Source: JAENWH01 sp038248745
GTDB lineage: Bacteria > Bacillota > Clostridia > Peptostreptococcales > Anaerovoracaceae
Assembly: GCA_038248745.1 (NCBI GenBank)
Contig: JBBRXC010000031.1
Coordinates: 1-14,248 of the forward strand
DNA: 14,248 nt
Reading direction: 5' to 3'
This document shows positions 6,090-13,290 of this stretch, in pieces. The position numbers were made by a program, and so were the translations under genes. Each line of letters opens with the position of its first letter. The stretch's first letter is position 1. Below the pieces are notes generated by a model that was given only the letters and a program-made list of their open reading frames with translations, was not told where the DNA came from and ran no database searches.

Positions 6090-6162
6090 TAAATACCTTC
6101 TTCTTCAAAGAGGAAGAGATATTAATAAATACCTTCTTCTTCAAAGAGGAAGAGATATTAAA
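6055..6162 (+). repeat. Three tandem 36-bp repeats at the rpoN-gap boundary
   Basis: Units at 6055-6090, 6091-6126 and 6127-6162; the first two are identical and the third differs only in its last base. Unit one encodes the rpoN C-terminus and stop; the other two are untranslated. Each unit contains TCTTCTTC-AAA-GAGGAAGA, an 8-bp stem (one G-U pair) with a 3-nt loop, so the mRNA would carry three hairpins in a row 65-170 nt ahead of gap. There is no U-tract, so they are not standard terminators. Confidence 0.9.
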
Positions 6163-6226
6163 TAAATATAGAACAATTAAATTGATAAAAGCTATTTAAA
6201 GTAAAGATAATTTAGGAGGAGAAAGA

Positions 6227-7288
6227 ATGAGTATTAAAGTAGGAATTAATGGATTTGGGAGAATCGGAAGACTGGTTTTCAGTGCATTGACAGAACAGGG
6301 ATTGCTTGGCACAAAATTTGACGTGGTTGCAGTGGTTGACATCACTACTGATGCTAAATATTTTGCTTATCAGATGAAATATGATTCAACACAAGGTAAG
6401 TTCAACGGGACACTGACAACAAAGAAAAGTTCGCCAGAATTGACAGAGGATGATATTCTCGTCGTCAACGGTCATGAAGTAAAGTGCGTCATGGCAACTA
6501 GAGAGCCTTCTCAACTTCCTTGGGGAGAATTGGGCGTTGAATATGTCATCGAGTCAACAGGATTGTTTACTGAAGCTGATAAAGCGAAGGGACATCTTGA
6601 AGCCGGCGCGAAAAAAGTCATTATTTCAGCACCTGGTAAAGGGGACCTTAAAACAATTGTTATGGGCGTTAATGAGCAGGAATATGATTCAAAACTTCAC
6701 AATATAGTATCCAACGCATCGTGCACGACCAATTGTCTTGCACCTCTTGTTCATGTATTGCTGAAAGAAGGTATTGGTGTAGAAACTGGACTTATGACAA
6801 CAATTCATTCTTACACAGCCACACAAAAGACTGTAGATGGACCTTCGAAAAAAGATTGGAGAGGCGGAAGAGCAGCTGCTATTAATATTATTCCTTCCAC
6901 CACAGGAGCAGCAAAGGCTGTTGGAGAAGTATTGCCAGCTACCAAAGGCAAGTTGACAGGAATGTCATTTAGAGTGCCAACACCAACAGTGTCAGTAGTT
7001 GATCTAACCTTTAATGCTGCTAGAGATACTACTATTCAGGAAATAGACGAATTGCTGAAAAAAGCATCCGAAACTTATTTGAAGGGTATATTAGGGTATG
7101 GAAATGAAGAAGTTGTCTCAACGGACTTTGTCCATGATCAGAGATCATCGATTTATGATTCCCTTGCAACATTGCAGAACAATCTCCCTGGAGAAAAGAG
7201 ATTTTTCAAGGTTGTTTCATGGTATGACAATGAATGGGGATATTCCAACAGAGTGGTAGACCTGTTAACTTATATGGCTGGGAAATAA
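6227..7288 (+). CDS. gap: Glyceraldehyde-3-phosphate dehydrogenase, glycosomal-like long type
   Basis: It converts glyceraldehyde 3-phosphate, NAD+ and phosphate to 1,3-bisphosphoglycerate. The 353-residue protein is longer than the usual clostridial 330-340. The Rossmann motif GINGFGRIGR is at 6-15, D38 after VVAVV is suited to NAD, the catalytic cysteine is C166 in SNASCTTN, and the base is H194 in TTIHSYTATQ. N-terminal segments such as GLLG...FDVVAVVD, TDAKYFAYQMKYDS and LPWGELGVEYVIESTGLF resemble what I recall of kinetoplastid glycosomal GAPDH. The C166/H194 numbering equals the trypanosome enzyme as I remember it. AGGAGG lies 7 nt before the ATG. It is the first gene of gap-pgk-tpiA-eno; no separate promoter is convincing, so transcripts probably include rpoN or are processed from it. 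Confidence 0.96.
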   Translation: MSIKVGINGFGRIGRLVFSALTEQGLLGTKFDVVAVVDITTDAKYFAYQMKYDSTQGKFNGTLTTKKSSPELTEDDILVVNGHEVKCVMATREPSQLPWGELGVEYVIESTGLFTEADKAKGHLEAGAKKVIISAPGKGDLKTIVMGVNEQEYDSKLHNIVSNASCTTNCLAPLVHVLLKEGIGVETGLMTTIHSYTATQKTVDGPSKKDWRGGRAAAINIIPSTTGAAKAVGEVLPATKGKLTGMSFRVPTPTVSVVDLTFNAARDTTIQEIDELLKKASETYLKGILGYGNEEVVSTDFVHDQRSSIYDSLATLQNNLPGEKRFFKVVSWYDNEWGYSNRVVDLLTYMAGK

Positions 7289-7298
7289 GAGGTGCAAT

Positions 7299-8489
7299 AT
7301 GAGTAAGAAAACTGTGAAGGACATCGAAGTAAAAGGAAAAAGAGTCATCGTCAGATGTGATTTTAATGTGCCTTTAGATGGTGACGGACAAATAACTGAT
7401 GATATTAGGATCACTTCAGCACTACCCACAATGAAGTATTTAATTGATAAAGGGGCAAAGGTAATATTAATGTCTCATATGGGCAGACCTGAAGGTGAGC
7501 CAAATATGAAATATACCTTAAAGCCTGTGGCAGACAGACTGGAAAAACTTTTAGGACAAAAAGTTCAATTTATAAGTTCTCCAGTAGTAATAGATGATCA
7601 GGTGAAGGAAACTGTCATGGCCTTGAAAAACAGCGAGGTGTTTCTACTTGAGAATCTCAGATTCCGTAAGGAAGAAACAAAAAATGATGTGGGATTTTCA
7701 AAAGAACTGGCTTCTTTGGCAGAGATATTTGTCAATGACGCTTTTGGGACAGCTCATAGAGCTCATTCATCAACGGCAGGCATTGCAGAGTTTTTACCAG
7801 CAGTATCAGGATTTCTGATCGAAAAAGAAATGAAGTTTCTTGGCGGTGCAGTAGAAAATCCAGAAAGACCATTTTTAGCCATTATGGGTGGTTCTAAGGT
7901 AGGCGATAAAATATTAGTTATTGAGAACCTTTTAAAGAAAGTGGATACATTGATTATTGGCGGAGGAATGATGTTTACCTTTTACAAAGCACAAGGCTTA
8001 GAAATCGGTAAGTCCATTTTGGATGCAGACAATGTTTCTCTTGCAGCTGAATTGCTGGAAAAAGCTGAAAAAGCTGGCGTGAAACTATTACTGCCAGTAG
8101 ATCTCATCGCAGCAAAAGAATTCAGCAATAATGCCGAAAAGGGTATATATTTAAAAGAAAATATACCAGCGGATATGATGGGGATGGACATTGGACCAAA
8201 GTCTATTGAACTTTTTGAAAAAGAGATCAAGAAAGCAAAAACGATCATATGGAATGGACCGGTTGGCGTTTTTGAAATGAGCAATTTCGCCGGTGGAACC
8301 CGAGCGATTGCGGAAGCAATGGCTGATACGGATGCTGTCACGATCATCGGTGGAGGAGATTCTGCCGCCGCAGTGGAGCTGTTCAAACTGGCAGATGAAA
8401 TGACTCATATTTCAACGGGTGGCGGGGCTTCTCTTGAATTTCTTGAAGGCAAAGAACTACCTGGCGTTGCAGTACTTGAAGAAAAATAA
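7299..8489 (+). CDS. pgk: Phosphoglycerate kinase
   Basis: It transfers phosphate from 1,3-bisphosphoglycerate to ADP in the first ATP-forming step of glycolysis. The 396-residue length is standard. Motifs in order are RCDFNVP (19-25), SHMGRP (59-64), ENLRFRKEE (118-126), NDAFGTAHRAHSST (146-159), MGGSKVGDK (196-204), GGGDS (351-355) and STGGGASLEFLEG (372-384), covering the substrate-binding N-domain and the nucleotide-binding C-domain. It starts 10 bp after the gap stop with GAGGTG as ribosome site, so it is tightly co-transcribed with gap. Confidence 0.97.
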   Translation: MSKKTVKDIEVKGKRVIVRCDFNVPLDGDGQITDDIRITSALPTMKYLIDKGAKVILMSHMGRPEGEPNMKYTLKPVADRLEKLLGQKVQFISSPVVIDDQVKETVMALKNSEVFLLENLRFRKEETKNDVGFSKELASLAEIFVNDAFGTAHRAHSSTAGIAEFLPAVSGFLIEKEMKFLGGAVENPERPFLAIMGGSKVGDKILVIENLLKKVDTLIIGGGMMFTFYKAQGLEIGKSILDADNVSLAAELLEKAEKAGVKLLLPVDLIAAKEFSNNAEKGIYLKENIPADMMGMDIGPKSIELFEKEIKKAKTIIWNGPVGVFEMSNFAGGTRAIAEAMADTDAVTIIGGGDSAAAVELFKLADEMTHISTGGGASLEFLEGKELPGVAVLEEK

Positions 8490-8515
8490 GACATTAAAAT
8501 TAATGACTTTATAAT
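8488..8515 (+). promoter_or_regulatory. Possible internal promoter before tpiA
   Basis: In the 62-bp gap between pgk and tpiA there is a perfect TATAAT (8510-8515) with AAGACA 16 bp upstream (8488-8493). The same -35 sequence occurs in the hom promoter candidate. It could give extra tpiA-eno transcription. AT-rich spacers often contain such matches by chance. Confidence 0.33.
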
Positions 8516-8551
8516 ACAATCGATAGAAATAAATATAAGGAGGGAAAGAAT

Positions 8552-9298
8552 ATGCGAATACCTATTATTGCAGGCAACTGGAAAATGTTTAAAACGACCA
8601 AGGAAGCAGTTGATTTTGCAGAAGAATTCAAAAAATTATACAAAGGAACAGATGTTCAGGCAGCCATATGTGCACCTTATACGCAGCTTGAAAAACTTGT
8701 TTCAGCATTTAAAGGAACAGGGATCAAAGTTGGTGCCCAAAATGTTCATTTTGAGGATCAAGGGGCTTTTACAGGAGAAATTTCTGTTGGCATGCTGAAA
8801 GAAATCGGTGTAGACTTTTGCATAGTTGGTCACTCAGAACGAAGGCAGTATTTTAACGAAACAGATGAATCTGTGAACAAGAAATTACATAAATTATTTA
8901 CTGTGGATATTACGCCTATTCTTTGTGTGGGTGAGGTTCTTGAAGAAAGAGATGCCGGCAAAGAATTTGAAGTGGTAAAGAAACAGGTGGTTGCTGATCT
9001 TGCAGGATTAACAGCGGAACAGACAAGTAAGCTGGTAGTGGCTTATGAACCAGTCTGGGCAATAGGCACTGGAAGAACTGCCACACCAGAGCAGGCAAAT
9101 GAAATGTGTGCTTTTATCAGAATAACTATTGAAGAACTATATAATGATGAAATTTCGGATAAGGTGATTATCCAGTATGGTGGAAGCGTAAAACCTTCCA
9201 ATGCCACTGAAATTATGAATATGGAAGAAATTGACGGCGCTTTAGTTGGAGGTGCAAGTCTTGTACCTGAAGAGTTTATGGAAATAATTAATTTTTAG
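8552..9298 (+). CDS. tpiA: Triosephosphate isomerase
   Basis: It interconverts dihydroxyacetone phosphate and glyceraldehyde 3-phosphate. The 248-residue length is standard for this TIM barrel. Active-site residues are visible: K11 in AGNWKMFK, H94 in IVGHSERR, and E166 in AYEPVWAIGTG, which leads into the flexible phosphate-gripping loop 6. The phosphate-binding motifs YGGSVKP (209-215) and ALVGGASL (230-237) are also present. AAGGAGGG lies 7 nt before the ATG. It is third in the glycolytic operon. The gene that often follows, gpmI (phosphoglycerate mutase), is absent; eno follows directly. Confidence 0.97.
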   Translation: MRIPIIAGNWKMFKTTKEAVDFAEEFKKLYKGTDVQAAICAPYTQLEKLVSAFKGTGIKVGAQNVHFEDQGAFTGEISVGMLKEIGVDFCIVGHSERRQYFNETDESVNKKLHKLFTVDITPILCVGEVLEERDAGKEFEVVKKQVVADLAGLTAEQTSKLVVAYEPVWAIGTGRTATPEQANEMCAFIRITIEELYNDEISDKVIIQYGGSVKPSNATEIMNMEEIDGALVGGASLVPEEFMEIINF

Positions 9299-9309
9299 GA
9301 GGTAAAAAT

Positions 9310-10599
9310 ATGTCATATATCGAAGAAGTAATTGCACGTGAAGTGTTAGATTCACGAGGAAACCCAACAGTAGAAGTAGAAATTTTTCTTGAAGACGGAT
9401 CAACAGGAAGAGCGATTGTCCCTTCCGGCGCATCTACAGGGATTCATGAAGCGGTTGAACTGCGAGATGGAGATCCGTCCAGATATCTTGGAAAAGGTAC
9501 ATTAAAAGCTGTAGATAACGTAAATTATGAAATTGCAGATGAGATCGTCGGTTATAATGTTTTTGACCAGGTTGGTTTAGATCAATTATTAATTGATCTT
9601 GATGGGACACCAAATAAGGGAAGACTTGGGGCAAATGCTATTCTTGGTGTATCCATGGCAGCAGCAGATGCAGCAGCCAATTCACTTGGATTGCCTTTGT
9701 TCCAATATTTAGGCGGAGTGAATGCAAAACTGCTTCCGGTTCCTATGATGAATATCCTGAATGGCGGATCCCATGCGGACAATACAGTAGATATTCAGGA
9801 ATTTATGATTATGCCTGTGGGCGCCCCTTCCTTTAAGGAAGCGATTAGAATGGGTGCAGAAGTGTTTCACCACTTAAAGGCGGTTTTGAAATCTAAAGGT
9901 TTAAATACAGCAGTTGGGGATGAGGGTGGTTTTGCACCAAACCTGAAAACAAATGAAGAGGCCATCCAGGTAATACTTGAAGCTGTTGAAAAAAGTGGAT
10001 ACAAGGCTGGAACGGATATCATGCTTGCCATCGATACTGCAGCAAGTGAAATGTATGATGAGAAAACAAAGAAATACACCCTTCAGGGAGAAGGGGTAAC
10101 AAAGACATCTGAAGAAATGGTTGCCTATTATGAGATGCTTGTTTCCAAATACCCAATTATATCTATTGAAGATGGATTAGCAGAAGACGATTGGGATGGT
10201 TGGAAACTTCTCACAGAAAAACTTGGAAAAAAAGTTCAGATTGTTGGAGATGACCTTTTTGTTACAAATACCAGCAGACTGGAAAGAGGCATAAAAGAAG
10301 GTATTGCAAATTCAATTCTAATAAAAGTGAACCAGATTGGGACATTAACTGAAACCTTTGACGCCATCGAAATGGCAAAAAGAGCCGGGTATACAGCAGT
10401 GGTTTCCCATAGAAGTGGGGAAACAGAAGATGTTACCATAGCCGATATTGTTGTTGGATTAAATACCGGACAGATTAAAACGGGGTCGTTATCAAGGACG
10501 GATCGAATTGCTAAATATAATCAGTTGATGAGAATAGAAGAAATTCTTGATACCTCTGCACAGTATGCAGGAAAAAGTGCTTTTTACAATTTAAAATAA
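9310..10599 (+). CDS. eno: Enolase
   Basis: It dehydrates 2-phosphoglycerate to phosphoenolpyruvate. The 429-residue length is typical. The N-terminus carries DSRGNPTVEVE (14-24). Catalytic residues are E205 in VGDEGGFAP and K339 in LIKVNQIGT. Mg ligands are D242, E287 and D314 (or its neighbour D315) in GDDLFVTN. The substrate-binding SHRSGETED is at 366-374. The tpiA stop TAG overlaps its ribosome site (TAGGAGGT), so the two genes are tightly linked. A strong terminator follows 14 bp after the stop, closing the operon. Confidence 0.98.
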   Translation: MSYIEEVIAREVLDSRGNPTVEVEIFLEDGSTGRAIVPSGASTGIHEAVELRDGDPSRYLGKGTLKAVDNVNYEIADEIVGYNVFDQVGLDQLLIDLDGTPNKGRLGANAILGVSMAAADAAANSLGLPLFQYLGGVNAKLLPVPMMNILNGGSHADNTVDIQEFMIMPVGAPSFKEAIRMGAEVFHHLKAVLKSKGLNTAVGDEGGFAPNLKTNEEAIQVILEAVEKSGYKAGTDIMLAIDTAASEMYDEKTKKYTLQGEGVTKTSEEMVAYYEMLVSKYPIISIEDGLAEDDWDGWKLLTEKLGKKVQIVGDDLFVTNTSRLERGIKEGIANSILIKVNQIGTLTETFDAIEMAKRAGYTAVVSHRSGETEDVTIADIVVGLNTGQIKTGSLSRTDRIAKYNQLMRIEEILDTSAQYAGKSAFYNLK

Positions 10600-10613
10600 C
10601 GACGAATATAGCA

Positions 10614-10640
10614 AAAACCGCTTGATTTTCAAGTGGTTTT
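10614..10640 (+). terminator. Rho-independent terminator of the glycolytic operon
   Basis: A 12-bp stem: AAAACCGCTTGA (10614-10625), loop TTT, then TCAAGTGGTTTT (10629-10640), with one G-U pair. The 3' arm ends in TTTT. The A-run and T-run symmetry suggests it can work in both directions. Confidence 0.8.
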
Positions 10641-10650
10641 ATGTTAGTAT
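10623..10650 (+). promoter_or_regulatory. Possible secG promoter overlapping the eno terminator
   Basis: TTGATT (10623-10628) with a 16-bp spacer and TAGTAT (10645-10650). The -35 and most of the spacer lie inside the terminator stem. The hexamers are imperfect, but secG needs a start of its own if the terminator is efficient. Confidence 0.35.
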
Positions 10651-10681
10651 CTAGTAGTTAATCTTAAATGGGAGGTGTAAA

Positions 10682-10912
10682 GTGAAAATAATTCTTATGA
10701 CAATTCTTGCAATAGCTAGTATCGTTTTGATTGGTAGCATATTAATGCAATCAGGAAACAGCGCAGGACTTTCAGGATCAATTGGCGGCGGAGCTGAACA
10801 AATTTTCGGCAAAAAGAAGAGCAAAGGCTATGAAGCAATACTGAACAAGATTTCAACAGTAGCAGCTGTTGCTTTTATTGCAATGTCACTTGCTTTAGTA
10901 ACAATAGAATAA
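10682..10912 (+). CDS. secG: Preprotein translocase subunit SecG
   Basis: This is a small membrane subunit of the SecYEG channel that helps SecA-driven export. The 76-residue protein has two hydrophobic segments (about 3-22 and 57-74) joined by a Gly/Ser-rich loop with the family pattern QSGNSAGLSGSIGGGAEQ followed by FGKKKSKGYE. The start is GTG at 10682 with GGAGG 6 nt upstream. In many Firmicutes secG sits after eno and before rnr and smpB; here eno is followed by secG but then by hppA. Confidence 0.93.
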   Translation: MKIILMTILAIASIVLIGSILMQSGNSAGLSGSIGGGAEQIFGKKKSKGYEAILNKISTVAAVAFIAMSLALVTIE

Positions 10913-10916
10913 ACAC

Positions 10917-10944
10917 GTTTTAAATTAAGAAAACATTTTTTTTT
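10917..10944 (+). terminator. Weak terminator candidate after secG
   Basis: GTTTT (10917-10921) and AAAAC (10930-10934) can pair around an AT-rich loop, followed by nine Ts (10936-10944). The stem is short and lacks GC pairs, so it is likely leaky. Confidence 0.3.
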
Positions 10945-10949
10945 CAAGG

Positions 10950-11021
10950 TTTTTAACGTAAGTGATAAGAGGTGTCATCGGCGCCTCTTAATGTCGTTAA
11001 AAATATAAGAGGAGGACTTAT
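10950..11021 (+). promoter_or_regulatory. Structured hppA leader with an alternative pairing to the ribosome site
   Basis: An outer stem TTTTTAACG (10950-10958) / CGTTAAAAA (10995-11003) encloses an 11-bp hairpin: TAAGAGGTGTC (10966-10976), loop ATC, GGCGCCTCTTA (10980-10990), with two G-U pairs. The ribosome site region repeats the 5' arm: ATAAGAGG occurs at 10965-10972 and at 11005-11012, where it runs into AGGAGG (11010-11015). CCTCTTA (10984-10990) can therefore pair either with the upstream arm, leaving the ribosome site free, or with the ribosome site. ATAAG (11005-11009) / CTTAT (11017-11021) can also present the site in a 7-nt loop. There is no U-tract, so it is not a terminator. Confidence 0.6.
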
Positions 11022-11024
11022 TCA

Positions 11025-13049
11025 ATGATGATTTTAGCAATTATTGCACCCATCGTTGCCATTATTGCCCTATTGTTCGCTTATGGATTAGCGGCATGGA
11101 TTGATAAGGTAGACGAAGGTACCGAGAGAATGAAGGAAATCGCCGGCTTTATTAGAGAAGGCTCAATGGCATTTTTAAGAAGAGAATATAAGACAATGGT
11201 ATTTGTCGTTTTGGCATTATTTATTCTGATTGGTTTTGCTGTTGGATGGCTGACAGCTGGATTATATGTTATAGGAGCACTTTTCTCAGTACTTGCTGGT
11301 TTCTTTGGTATGAGAGTAGCAACTAAAGGAAATGTTAGAACGGCAAATGCCGCCATGGAAGGCGGAATGAATAAAGCGCTAAAAGTTGCATTTAGAAGTG
11401 GCGCAGTTATGGGCCTTTGTGTTGCAGGACTTGGTCTTTTGGGACTTGGTACGATTTTCATCATATTGGGTACCGATGCAGCTAAAGTTATCACTGGTTT
11501 TGGACTTGGTGCTTCATCCATGGCGTTGTTTGGACGTGTTGGTGGAGGTATTTATACGAAGGCAGCAGACGTTGGTGCTGACTTGGTAGGTAAAGTTGAA
11601 GCCGGTATACCGGAAGATGATCCAAGAAATCCGGCAGTTATTGCAGACAATGTTGGAGACAATGTTGGAGACGTTGCAGGTATGGGATCCGACTTATTTG
11701 AATCCTATGTGGGCGCAATCATTTCAGCAATTACCCTTGCCGTCATTATTCCAGAAATCACCCCAGGTATTGGCGCAAGCTTCGCACTTGATCCAGTATA
11801 TGGTTCAGTTTTCCCTCTATTGCTTTCTGCAATTGGTCTTATCGCTTCCATTATAGGAATTATGTTTGTCAGAGGAAATGAGTTTGCAAACCCTGCTTCA
11901 TCTTTAAATAGGGGAACCTATATAAGCAGTGGCATTGTAGTAATTGCTTCGTTAGTTTTAAGTAAAACATTCTTTGGTAACTTCAACTGTGCGATTGCTA
12001 TTATTGCAGGTCTGCTCGTAGGAACAGCAATAGGAAAAATAACCGAAATTTACACATCAAGTGATTATAAATACGTGAAGAAAATTGCTGATCAATGTCA
12101 AACCGGCGCAGCAACAACAATCATCAGTGGGCTTGGCATTGGAATGCTTTCAACAGTATGGCCAATTATCTGCATTGCGATTGGAATCCTTGTGGCAAAT
12201 GCTTTTGCTGGACTATATGGCATTGCTTTGGCAGCAGTAGGAATGCTTTCAACGACAGCGATGGTAGTAGCCGTAGATGCGTATGGACCGGTTGCTGATA
12301 ATGCAGGCGGTATTGCAGAAATGGCTAAGCTTCCTAAAGAAGTTAGAAAAATAACAGACAAATTAGATTCTGTAGGGAATACTACAGCAGCAATCGGAAA
12401 AGGTTTTGCAATCGGGTCAGCGGCACTTACTGCACTTGCATTGTTTGCAACCTATTCACAGGTTGCCGGATTGAAATCCATCAGTTTACTTAGTCCTTTG
12501 GTAATTGCAGGATTATTTATTGGCGCTATGCTGCCATTCCTGTTTTCAGCACTTACAATGAATTCAGTTGGAAAAGCAGCCTTTGAAATGATTGAAGAAG
12601 TCAGAAGGCAGTTTAGAGAAGACAAGGGTATTATGGCAGGAACATCGAAGCCTGACTATGCAAGATGTGTTGATATCAGTACCAGAGCGGCACTGAAAGA
12701 AATGGTGGCTCCTGGTCTGCTTGCAATTCTTGCACCTCTTCTTGTAGGTTCAATTATGGGAACTGAAGCTTTAGGCGGTATGCTTGCTGGATCACTTTCA
12801 GCAGGAGTGCTACTTGCCATTATGATGGCAAATGCTGGCGGCGCTTGGGACAATGCAAAGAAATACATTGAAGAAGGACATTACGGCGGAAAAGGTAGCG
12901 ATGCGCATATGGCCGCAGTTGTTGGAGACACAGTAGGAGATCCGTTCAAGGATACTTCCGGTCCATCAATTAATATCTTAATCAAGCTTATGACCATTGT
13001 ATCAGTAGTATTTGCGCCACTCTTTGTGGCAATCGGTGGATTATTGTAG
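11025..13049 (+). CDS. hppA: Membrane-bound ion-pumping pyrophosphatase, K+-dependent type
   Basis: It hydrolyses pyrophosphate and uses the energy to move Na+ and/or H+ across the cytoplasmic membrane. The 674-residue protein is hydrophobic throughout, as expected for about 16 helices. Catalytic loops seen are DVGADLVGKVE (182-192), DNVGDNVGD (208-216) leading to GSDLFES, DAYGPVADNAGGI (418-430), and GDTVGDPFKDTSGPS (634-648), which supply the Mg-pyrophosphate ligands. GNTTAAIG (451-458) has Ala455 and Gly458 where K+-independent enzymes have Lys and Thr, so this should be the K+-dependent class, which includes the Na+ pumps. Pumped-ion identity cannot be settled by eye. AGGAGG lies 9 nt before ATG 11025; a second ATG follows directly. 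It is preceded by a structured leader. Confidence 0.96.
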   Translation: MMILAIIAPIVAIIALLFAYGLAAWIDKVDEGTERMKEIAGFIREGSMAFLRREYKTMVFVVLALFILIGFAVGWLTAGLYVIGALFSVLAGFFGMRVATKGNVRTANAAMEGGMNKALKVAFRSGAVMGLCVAGLGLLGLGTIFIILGTDAAKVITGFGLGASSMALFGRVGGGIYTKAADVGADLVGKVEAGIPEDDPRNPAVIADNVGDNVGDVAGMGSDLFESYVGAIISAITLAVIIPEITPGIGASFALDPVYGSVFPLLLSAIGLIASIIGIMFVRGNEFANPASSLNRGTYISSGIVVIASLVLSKTFFGNFNCAIAIIAGLLVGTAIGKITEIYTSSDYKYVKKIADQCQTGAATTIISGLGIGMLSTVWPIICIAIGILVANAFAGLYGIALAAVGMLSTTAMVVAVDAYGPVADNAGGIAEMAKLPKEVRKITDKLDSVGNTTAAIGKGFAIGSAALTALALFATYSQVAGLKSISLLSPLVIAGLFIGAMLPFLFSALTMNSVGKAAFEMIEEVRRQFREDKGIMAGTSKPDYARCVDISTRAALKEMVAPGLLAILAPLLVGSIMGTEALGGMLAGSLSAGVLLAIMMANAGGAWDNAKKYIEEGHYGGKGSDAHMAAVVGDTVGDPFKDTSGPSINILIKLMTIVSVVFAPLFVAIGGLL

Positions 13050-13071
13050 CATTGTTGTTGGATTATTGTAG
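13037..13071 (+). repeat. Direct repeat covering the hppA stop codon
   Basis: TGGATTATTGTAG occurs at 13037-13049, where it encodes the last residues and stop of hppA, and again at 13059-13071, with a 22-bp period. It is a short tandem duplication of the gene's 3' end. Confidence 0.7.
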
Positions 13072-13138
13072 GATCATAGAATGAGTACAATTTTCGGGCG
13101 AAACTAAAATTAATTTACAATTATATAAATATAAAAGG

Positions 13139-13164
13139 CGGATAGGTTAAACTGTCCGTTTTTT
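13139..13164 (+). terminator. Rho-independent terminator of hppA
   Basis: CGGATAG (13139-13145), a 6-nt loop, CTGTCCG (13152-13158) and then six Ts (13159-13164). The 7-bp stem has one G-U pair, and an A-run precedes it. It ends hppA about 90 bp after the stop. Confidence 0.8.
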
Positions 13165-13212
13165 AGTGCCCACTGTTCTTGAAATTAGGCCCGCCGCTGT
13201 TTTGTAAAATTG

Positions 13213-13241
13213 TTGACTAGTACTAAAAATAGTATTAAGAT
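13213..13241 (+). promoter_or_regulatory. Sigma-A promoter of the aminotransferase gene
   Basis: TTGACT (13213-13218), a 17-bp spacer, TAAGAT (13236-13241). The predicted start is near 13248, giving a leader of about 43 nt. A palindrome fills the spacer. Confidence 0.5.
13219..13236. promoter_or_regulatory. Palindrome in the promoter spacer, possible operator
   Basis: TACTA-AAAA-TAGTA (13221-13234), extended by an A-T and a G-U type pair to 13219-13236. Its placement between -35 and -10 would let a bound repressor block polymerase. It does not resemble the CodY box, and I cannot name a regulator. Confidence 0.35.
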
Positions 13242-13290
13242 ATTATAAATATATATATGAATTAGAATCAGTAAGAAAGGATTTAATGAT

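Noticed and set aside
6055..6162. 36-bp repeats resembling a CRISPR array by unit length
   Set aside because: The units are directly adjacent with no spacers, the first overlaps the rpoN coding end, and there are no cas genes.
6182..6211. TTGATA-18-GATAAT as a dedicated gap promoter
   Set aside because: The predicted start would fall inside or after AGGAGG at 6214-6219, so the message would lack its ribosome site.
6307..6322. TGGCAC-like sequence early in gap as a sigma-54 promoter
   Set aside because: It has GG but not the GC at the fixed -12 position and lies inside coding sequence; no other -24/-12 match was convincing.
10950..11003. hppA leader hairpin as an intrinsic terminator
   Set aside because: The strong GC-containing stem is followed by AATGTCG, not a T-run, and the outer arm ends in A residues.
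10950..11021. Fluoride (crcB) riboswitch before hppA
   Set aside because: Fluoride riboswitches do precede pyrophosphatase genes, but I could not find the conserved core expected for that class in this leader.
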